Part shown: one piece after another, positions 57,041-64,000 of the stretch | How the letters are laid out: each line of letters begins with the position of its first letter | Numbering within the stretch: the first letter of the stretch is position 1 | Program-made: the position numbers and the translations under genes | DNA from: Phytophthora sp. 'mugwort' | Lineage: Eukaryota > Oomycota > Peronosporomycetes > Peronosporales > Peronosporaceae | NCBI GenBank assembly: GCA_033558025.1 | Contig: JAUCEF010000016.1 | Span: 2,294,001-2,358,000 of the forward strand | Length of the DNA stretch: 64,000 nt | Direction: 5' to 3' | The notes under the pieces: model-generated | The model's input: only the letters and a program-made list of their open reading frames with translations | Told to the model about the DNA's origin: nothing | Databases searched by the model: none

Positions 57041-58183
57041 TCAGATCTCTTCCATAGGGAGTTCGGCCGCACTCGTCTCTGATGAAGCTGGCGAGCATGA
57101 CGTAATTCCCGACTTTTCGTTATTCAGCGTGAGCTCGGACGCCTCCGACATGGAATCGGGGGATTGGCTTTTAATGCTGGCGTTGCTGCGTAGCTGGCGT
57201 CCCATACGTCTCATGGTGGAGTAGTAGCGGTTCTTGACGGCGTTATCTGTTCGCCCTGGCAGCAACCGCGCAATATCCGCCCAGTGGTTTCCGATGCGAT
57301 CGCGCGTCGTGAAGATCAGCTCGTCCTCCTCTTCCGTCCACGCCTCCTTGTTCACTGCTGGACTCAAATGGTTCACCCATCGCTCTCGACACTGTTTCCC
57401 ACAGCGACCAGGCAGCAGCTTCGCAATAGCTGACCAGTCGTTCGCTCCCGTGGTCTGCACTGCCAGCCCCAGTGATTCATCTTCCTCGGGGCTCCATTGG
57501 CGCTTGCTCAGCTTGTTATTCGGCGTCGAAGCGCTCGATGTCGATGTCTTGACGCGCTTGTACTGCGGCGACATGTCCTTCACCAGCACTGCAGTATCAT
57601 GTGCAGGCGATACCAGCGCCGACACCGTCTCTCCCAGTCGAACTTGTACATGTCGAGCAGCTCCTCCTTCAGCGGGTCGCTTCATTGCCGCTCGATGGCC
57701 AGGAGACGCAGTCATCGGACTCACTCCGACGAAGCCCCTGGCCGCAAATCTCGGCGACACTCCACGACAGGCCACCTCCATGCCTGCAGCCATGGGCGAG
57801 AGCTGCATCTGCACGGGCACACCCATCTGCATGGACATGGCGGTCGGGATCTGCATCTGCAGGTCCACGATGTTCATGAGGCGGAGAAGGTCCTGCTGCA
57901 AAGACAGCACACTCCTCTTCATGTACTCGCGCTCGGCCTCGCGTTCCAGCTCGCGCTCAAGTAGCTGCTGTGTCAGTCGCTCTTGTGCTTCCAGCCGATC
58001 TCTCAGCTGCTGAGCTTCACTCCTGTCCGCCACAGAAGCCTCGAGCTCCGTCACTGTGCCATCTTCTGGCGCGTCCTGATGCGCCGCAGATGCCTCAATC
58101 TCGGTGTCCTGCGGCTTCAGAGGGGGAATTTTTCCCTGTTGTTGCTCAATGGGCTCACTCTCGGGCTGCGCGGTGGCCTGCAT
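57041..58183 (-). CDS. R2R3-type MYB transcription factor, 380 aa
   Basis: A single exon starting at [16 protein letters not shown]. The N-terminal half has a coiled coil (about 55-105, [20 protein letters not shown]) and a methionine/glutamine-rich stretch. Two MYB repeats lie at about 230-328: [36 protein letters not shown] and [35 protein letters not shown]. The spaced tryptophans and recognition helices are intact (the first residue of R3 is W; the third helix is NAVKNRYY). The tail is serine-rich. Divergent from CCDC22, with 195 bp between the start codons. Confidence 0.92.
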   Translation of the reverse strand: MQATAQPESEPIEQQQGKIPPLKPQDTEIEASAAHQDAPEDGTVTELEASVADRSEAQQLRDRLEAQERLTQQLLERELEREAEREYMKRSVLSLQQDLLRLMNIVDLQMQIPTAMSMQMGVPVQMQLSPMAAGMEVACRGVSPRFAARGFVGVSPMTASPGHRAAMKRPAEGGAARHVQVRLGETVSALVSPAHDTAVLVKDMSPQYKRVKTSTSSASTPNNKLSKRQWSPEEDESLGLAVQTTGANDWSAIAKLLPGRCGKQCRERWVNHLSPAVNKEAWTEEEDELIFTTRDRIGNHWADIARLLPGRTDNAVKNRYYSTMRRMGRQLRSNASIKSQSPDSMSEASELTLNNEKSGITSCSPASSETSAAELPMEEI

Positions 58184-58378
58184 CGGTCTGACACGTCAGC
58201 TTGGGGCTCGCGCTCGTCCGGCGTAACTGGGAGTGCCGTTACGGAGATCTGGGTGCGCGAAGCGTCGCGAAGATACTTTTATTCAATTTCAAAGGACTCT
58301 TTATCGAGTTATGGAGGTTTAACATATTCGATTGTGAAGGTCTTTGAAGCCATTCCGGATTTTTTTTTTTCAAAAGTG

Positions 58379-60552
58379 ATGACGGAGGCCGACGCCTTCC
58401 TCTTCGCGGCGCTGCAGCAGAGCGGCGTGTGCGTATTGCGGCGTGCAGTCATCTGCATCTTGTTCCCTAGTCTCTTGCACATCAGCTCACACAAGTTTCA
58501 CGTTTGTTCACGTTGTATTGCGATCGACATTCAGGTTGGAAGCTTCTGCGGGCTGGTCGGTGGCGGAGCTCTCGTCCGATGCGCTCATCGTCGTCGTGCT
58601 CAAGTCCTTGGCGCTTCTGCAGGATGCAGACCACAGTACAACCTTCACTCTCCCTGCTGCTGGAGTCAAGGCCCCCGTAGGTGTGGCGGCGAGGCATCGT
58701 GTGGGCTCTCAGCTCGCCAATATCCTTAAGGTCTGTCTTATTTTATATATCTACATGACATGTTATATTTTAATTCTTATTGTGATTTTTGGTTTTGCAG
58801 ATGCTGGGATATGCCGGAGACTGCGGATATAACCACTTCTTGTATCCGAGCGAGAAGGAGACGAGAAACATTTTGTCTTGGCTGGTAGGGAAGCTGCCGA
58901 GGTCCAAGTTAGAGGAAAACGAAGAGGAAGACAGCAAAAATCACGTTTCGACTACGATGGGAGGAGCCACTGCTGACTCGGTGCTAGAAAGTGACCAATT
59001 GGCAAATATTTTCTCACACTGGAAACGGGACAAAACGGTGCATATGCTACCTAATCGTGACGTCAAAGGGTTGAAAGGGTTTCAACGACTGTCTTTGCAG
59101 ACTTCTCCACTTGAATTGCCGTGGGGCAGGCCGGGAAACTCAACTCGCAAGCTGTTTGAAGAATTTCCGAGTGGTTCCATCAAATCGACGTCACTCTTGG
59201 AGGCTCTAGCTGTGGCCAAGCGTGACACTACGATGCTGCTGAAGGAGGACGAGTTTGAAGAGGAAGTTGACATGGAAAAGGTGGAGACTCATCTGAAGCA
59301 GCGACAGATTTATGAACCACTCAAGAATTTCCAAGGTATTGAAGAAAGTGGTTTCTTAGCTCTACGAGAAGTGGAGACAGAGGACGATGAATTTGCGACG
59401 ATTCAACCTCAATCGTTCCTAGTGAACACAATTCCAGACATTCCGCTTTTGCTGGATGATTCTTCGTCTGGAACTAGTAGTGCGGTGATTGAAGAAGACA
59501 CACGGATAGAGTCAGCAAGGTCTGCCAGCGTCGCAGCAAGTACAACTGGATGGAAGATGAATACCGTGCAAGCAGATGAACAGGAAGAAAATGAGGCGCA
59601 GTCACTTGAGGAGGTGCAGAGGCAGGTGGATGAGACTGAACGCCGCGTTGCTGCGATGCGTAAAGTGCTCGATCGTGAGCATGGTGAACTGCAACAAGTC
59701 GAGCAGCATGTTCTTGAGACGCAAGCCACCGGGCAGGAAATGCAAAAGCAACTTGCAAGGCAAAAACAACTTGTGGCGATGCTTCCTCAAGCTCAATCAA
59801 ACATCGCAAAGCTAGAGGCGATTTGCCGGACGAATGTAGAAAAGAAGGCCGAGATAGCACGGCAAATGGAGAGTGCACGAGATGCTCTGCTCAATGAGTA
59901 CGCTGCGTTGGAAGGCCAGAAATCGAACCGCAAGGCTCGGTGCCGACAACTTATTCGCGAGATTAAGGCGTTTCGAACCGAGATGCTGGAGATCACTGGA
60001 ATTATTCATTCAAAGATGGAGAGTGTACGAGCTCTAGAAAAAGTTCAAGAGAGACAACTGGCCAAGCTTGACAAGAAGAAAGACTCGGATGGCGGCCCCA
60101 TGACTCGCAACATGTACACTTCGCGCATCATGGACATCATCAAGCAGGTTCACAAGCAAAAGCAGGATATCGCAAAGATTCTGGAAGATATAAAAAACCT
60201 TCAGAAACAGTTGAATACGGCGTCGGAGAAGCTTAAGCGGACTGAAGCGGTGGCCGAAGAGAAGTTATATAGTGCTGCCAGCAAAAGCAAAAGTACCAAT
60301 AACTCGAAGACGGAAGCGTACGTCGAATGTTACCGCAAGTTTGCCCAAGTGCGCGAGTTATTCGAAGAGCTCATTGTGGTCGTCGGTGACGTCGGGAAGA
60401 AGGAGAACACGGCTCGTGATCTGCAAAATTGGATCTCACAGCTTGAGGCACGTGACAGCAGTAGCCATTTGGACCAGGTACTTGCTGATCTGGAAAGTGT
60501 GCGCCTTGAGAATGGCTCTCTTCAAAACGACCTGCGTGCACGTATCGGGTAG
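58379..60552 (+). CDS. CCDC22: CCDC22-like protein (Commander/CCC complex), 665 aa, 3 exons
   Basis: Exons: 58379-58428, 58535-58730 and 58801-60552, with introns of 106 and 70 nt (GT-AG); the total is 1,998 nt. The N terminus (MTEADAFLFAALQQSGV) and the segment LANILKMLGYAGDCGYNHFL, then YPSEKETRNILSWL match the calponin-homology-like domain of CCDC22, including the YPSE motif. Residues about 330-650 form long coiled coils. The most conserved stretch is RIMDIIKQVHKQKQDIAKIL with EDIKNLQKQLNTASEKLKRT, the VPS35L/CCDC93-binding region. CCDC22 scaffolds the CCC part of Commander, which recycles membrane proteins from endosomes. An acidic linker (120-300) is not conserved. Confidence 0.88.
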
Positions 60553-60715
60553 GAGGGGACATTCATGTTGGGATGGTTCCTATTCATAAAACGGTCTTTC
60601 GTTACATGTCGGCTGATAAATTTTGCTTCCATGGTCGAGAAAAATTGATTAAGCTTAAAAATCCTCATCAAACAGCAGGACTGCATTAGTTAAAAAAAGT
60701 TAATATCCTATCTTA

Positions 60716-62376
60716 TCAATGTGATTCTAACGAAAATGGGAGCCATCCGTTGTCGGATGATCGCGAGCATTTCGGGTCCAGAATCACTGCAGAAGGAAGA
60801 TATAGTTCTGGTGAAACAGCGCAAGGAGTGGTCGACATACTCGCCTCGTACCGTTCAACGCATCTCTTGTGGCTTTGGGTGCCAGTGCAGCAGTGACACT
60901 AGTGCTGTGACTGACATCAGGACTCACATTCACCTCGAGCAGCCACACATGGTGGTTCTCGTCTACGAGAAAGTCAAACCCAAGCCACTCGAAGCCTCGC
61001 TGGATGCACAACAAAAGTCAATTAACAAGCGGTGGATCTGCTAAATCGGACCGGATTACTACTATCACGGCTACTTACCCCAACAGTCTTGAGTTTCGGT
61101 ACTACAGCATCCAGCGTAAGCCGTGCAGTGCTCTGCATCTGAGGGAGAATGGTTTCCATCCACACATCCTTTCCATGCTGTAGCCTACAGTCCCGAGGAG
61201 AATAAGTACCCGACAAGGTTAATCTAGCGAAAAGAAAGCTCACCTTAGAGTATCCCGAAACCTCTCCGATGACCACATGGGCTCAAACATATCCACGTCC
61301 CCATTTCGATAGGTAGAGGCAATATCCTCTGGTACAAAGTGCTGTTGAACTGAGTAATTGCTGAGGTGTGCGAACGAATCTTGCAGTCGCGTGAGTTCAA
61401 ACCTACGCGAACAAAAGCGCAGGTAACTTGTATAGAACCAGAACGCCGTGGGCTTTGGCTCGAGCTCGGTAATCAGCACCCACTGACGGATATCAAACTT
61501 GCGGCCATTTTGCAGCAGCAACGGTCGCTCAATATATTTCTGCACAATCCACTTGGTCGATGATAGCGATGACAGAAAAAAATCTCTCTCCTCCCCCGTC
61601 TCCAACTTCTTTCCTCTGCGCTGCTCACCACCAGGTGCCGTGATCTCTTCTAACTCTTCCAACGAACTGCATAACACAATTCCTCGTCCTTGCGACAGAT
61701 TCGAAGGCTTGAAGATCCATACATTGCTGTCGGTTGTCCCAACCGCGTGAAATTGTGGATCTCGCTGCTCCAGCTCACGTAAAATCTCTATAACCTCCCG
61801 TCTCCTATTGCAGTCAAGCGACACTTTATCCAGTTCTAAATCCGATGTCAGAAGTCGCTGCCACTCGTCTACATCCTCCCCATCCATTAACTCAACACCA
61901 ACCTCCTCCTTCCTCCAGTACTGAATAAAGTTATCGTCAATGACCGCCCTTATCAACCTCACGGCAGCTCCCACTTGAGCCACATTCACCGCCACGCTCT
62001 CGCTTAGACTTTTCTTGAGCACTGCGACCGCTTGACTGTAAAGGAACCAGCACTTCAGCAGTCGCTGGTCCAGTGGTCGACTCAGGTCAAACGTCCGTGG
62101 GAAGCATCTATCCACTTGCATCTGCGTCCCATCCATTCGTGTTGCGTACGCGTATAGCAACTGCGTGAGTTGGTCCTTTTGCGAAAAGAGAATGGAGTGC
62201 TGCAGGTGGTTGACGATCTGCTGGGATGTCACGCGGCCCCACGCGATCTTGGCGTAGTTGGTCCACTTGAGGTGGAACTTGGGGCATCCCACGAACAGGA
62301 GCCGCCGCCATCCGCGCGCCTCCAGCTCCGCTACGACGTCCGCGAACTTGTCGTCGGCCGCGAAGAGCAGCGCCAT
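60716..62376 (-). CDS. Tubulin-tyrosine-ligase-like protein, TTLL3/TTLL10-like, 485 aa, 4 exons
   Basis: Exons: 62376-61244, 61184-61079, 60999-60852 and 60786-60716, with introns of 59, 79 and 65 nt (GT-AG); the total is 1,458 nt. The N-terminal 200 residues are family-specific (WGRVTSQQIVNHLQHSILFS). The ATP-grasp core follows: VWIFKPSNLSQGRGIVLCSS, KWIVQKYIERPLLLQNGRKF, DIRQWVLIT, FAHLSNYSVQQ and, after splicing, FEWLGFDFLVDENHHVWLLE with VNVSPDVSHS. The layout fits TTLL3/8/10-type glycine ligases, which modify axonemal tubulin. Subtype is inferred. It is convergent with CCDC22, 163 bp apart. The last exon is short and less conserved, so the C terminus is the least certain part. Confidence 0.8.
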
Positions 62377-63119
62377 CAGACGAATGGGTGTAGTCCAATT
62401 TTTGACAATTTGAATCAGCCAATGAGAGTGGAGTATTAGTTCAACTTGGGATCTAAAGCAGGAACATATATTTGAGGCGTGCTAAGCGGGCATTGGACCA
62501 AAAATCATAGTTAAGTCGTTCAACAACGAACAAGACTTAGCTTGTAACTTGAATGGGCAATTATCATAAAAAAAGCAGATCAAGAAAGCAAGCTATGCCT
62601 TTTTTGTCGAAGAGGACTGCCAGCAGAGCAATGCAGGACGCAACAGCAAAATTATACCGTGGACGATAGTATATCGAAGCAAACAGATGAGTTTCGAATT
62701 TTTGTGTGTAAATGTTTACCCAGCGGACGGAAAAGTGGATGTAGTTAATGTGGCGCGCTGTAGTTCAATTACTACTGGGTTTGATCTGCGTTCATTGTTG
62801 TCTGCAGTAGACCTCCTCATCTCCTCGTTAAACACACCAACCCACAACTTTTTCATTCGTTGTTTCATGACTAAGTAAATGTCGATTAATAGCATGTTCT
62901 CCAACCTCTGCTGGGTGTACTCAAGCTCCGCACATGTGCCATGATCATATTTGTTCTTCGCGTTATTCAGAGGGGCGATATGCTATGGAACAACCAAGCT
63001 AGTAAAAAGGGAATACATCGTATTCCGACCAAAACATACGCCTCTACGCGTGATGTACAGCTGACATGTACATGTACTTTGAAGAAGTAGATTGTCTCAA
63101 GCTGTACCGTTTCGCTATT
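62377..63119. other. About 740 bp with no recognised gene
   Basis: Intergenic, AT-rich. A 63-codon plus ORF at 62687-62878 has no motif. Upstream of the TTLL3-like gene a CTCATTGGC stretch (about 62423, minus) may be promoter sequence. Confidence 0.4.
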
Positions 63120-64000
63120 TCAAGGGGTCTCTAAGATTGCTGAGAGGGCTCCCCCACCAGCGTCGGAATCGGAATCGCTGCCAGATAGCAGCCAATGAGC
63201 AGCAGTATCTTAGATAGAATCCATGGCACATGATAAATTAGCACCTAAAGCGAAGTTTCATACCTGTTTCTCATCGAAGATGAATACATGTCTTGGGTTT
63301 CACGCAACGCTCGTAGATGATTTAGATGCGTCTCGAGCGAGGACGTCAGATGAAGAACCTGCATCAATGCCACCGCCGACTCCACAGATTCATCTTGCTG
63401 CCTGAAATGTCGAGTACGGCATGGTTAGAATTTGAAATGGGGTCAACATATTTGTCGTACCTCTTAAGGTCCGTGATGACCAGTCTCGCCAGACCTGCCA
63501 CCGTATCGTGTTGCTCATCATTCGCATCATGACTTCTACTAAATGCACGGAGTTCGAGTTCCGCGTCTTTGAGCTGCTTCAGTGCCGTCTCCGTCGCCTT
63601 CTTGAATGTAGCGGTCGAGCAGGCAAGGTCCTTGGAGTGGCAGCGCTCCTCCTCGAGTTGCTGAAGGAGTTCGTTCTTCTCCGCCACGAGTTGCCGGCTT
63701 CGAGATGTCGTATCTGCTGATGCCGCCAACTTGTGTTCCATTTCCTGAATCCGTGCGGCGAGCTCTTTTTGGTGTACTTGAGCGTGTGAGAGTCGAGTTA
63801 TCAGCTGTCCCTCCAAAACTAATGTCTCGTGGTAGTCTTCTTTTTCAAACTTAAGAAATTGAAATTCCATGGCTTTTACATCCTGCCGCAGCTGAGCCAA
63901 CTCGGCACGAAGGCGAATATTTTCCTCTTCAATATTCTGCCGGTCCTGGTCTAGGGCTTTTAGGCGGTTGTCTGCTGATCGCTGGCAGCAGGCAAATGCG
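63120..64000 (-). CDS. Coiled-coil protein, C-terminal part, runs off right edge
   Basis: Exons: 64000 (open at the edge) to 63461, 63401-63264 and 63177-63120; introns of 59 and 86 nt keep frame to a TGA stop. The sequence is almost wholly coiled coil (RLKALDQDRQNIEEENIRLR, AEKNELLQQLEEERCHSKDL, KATETALKQLKDAELELRAF). The last exon gives an acidic end (SDSDSDAGGGALSAILETP). There are no enzyme motifs or membrane segments. Such proteins are often centrosomal, flagellar or trafficking scaffolds, but no family is recognised and the N terminus is missing. Confidence 0.7.

Noticed and set aside
57234..58729. Plus-strand ORFs of 259 and 248 codons
   Set aside because: Antisense to the MYB gene and overlapping CCDC22 exons in wrong frames.
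1..64000. tRNA, rRNA, CRISPR array, bacterial operon features
   Set aside because: None seen; the window is eukaryotic with spliced genes. No LTR pair was found around the gypsy fragment.

Overview
The window looks like nuclear DNA of a flagellate oomycete, most like a Phytophthora or Pythium relative. The evidence is compact genes with short GT-AG introns (about 59 to 106 nt), close divergent and convergent gene pairs, degenerate plant-type mariner, hAT, MULE, pogo and Ty3/gypsy elements, and an animal/protist-like gene set (cereblon, exon-junction Y14, CCDC22, tubulin ligases, a four-domain calcium channel). The genus cannot be fixed from the sequence alone.

Layout. 1-8254 (minus): the large N-terminal part of a BEACH-family protein that runs off the left edge. 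8318-11183: a possible tiny gene, then a BED zinc-finger protein fused to a hAT-like segment and a degenerate medium-chain dehydrogenase fold, convergent with a free-standing RraA-like aldolase. 11.4-29 kb: a transposon graveyard with two mariner elements, hAT, pogo/Tigger, MULE, Ty3/gypsy, a dioxygenase-like oomycete repeat family and a fragment of a P-type calcium ATPase. 29.5-29.9 kb: a small coiled-coil gene. 31561-32652: a second RraA-like gene, this time fused to a BED finger. 32.9-64 kb: gene-dense and nearly repeat-free.

In the gene-dense part the order is Y14/RBM8A (+), a four-domain EEEE calcium channel (-), a cNMP-binding/RGS protein (+), a HYPK-like chaperone (-), mitochondrial-type NDP kinase (+), cereblon (-), a KIX-like/LRR protein (+), a CLC chloride channel (+), a Kv-like potassium channel (-), TTLL1 (-), an R2R3 MYB (-), CCDC22 (+), a TTLL3-like ligase (-) and a coiled-coil protein leaving the right edge (-). 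I worked out exon joins for the spliced genes; in every complete case the summed exon length is a multiple of three.

Functional themes: three cation/anion channels and a cyclic nucleotide/G-protein regulator lie within about 22 kb, and two tubulin-modifying ligases point to a flagellated zoospore stage. The most unusual signal is the 8.7-32.7 kb block: two different enzyme folds (MDR dehydrogenase and RraA aldolase) each joined to a hAT-transposon-type BED finger, flanking a TE island that itself holds a dead BED-hAT element.
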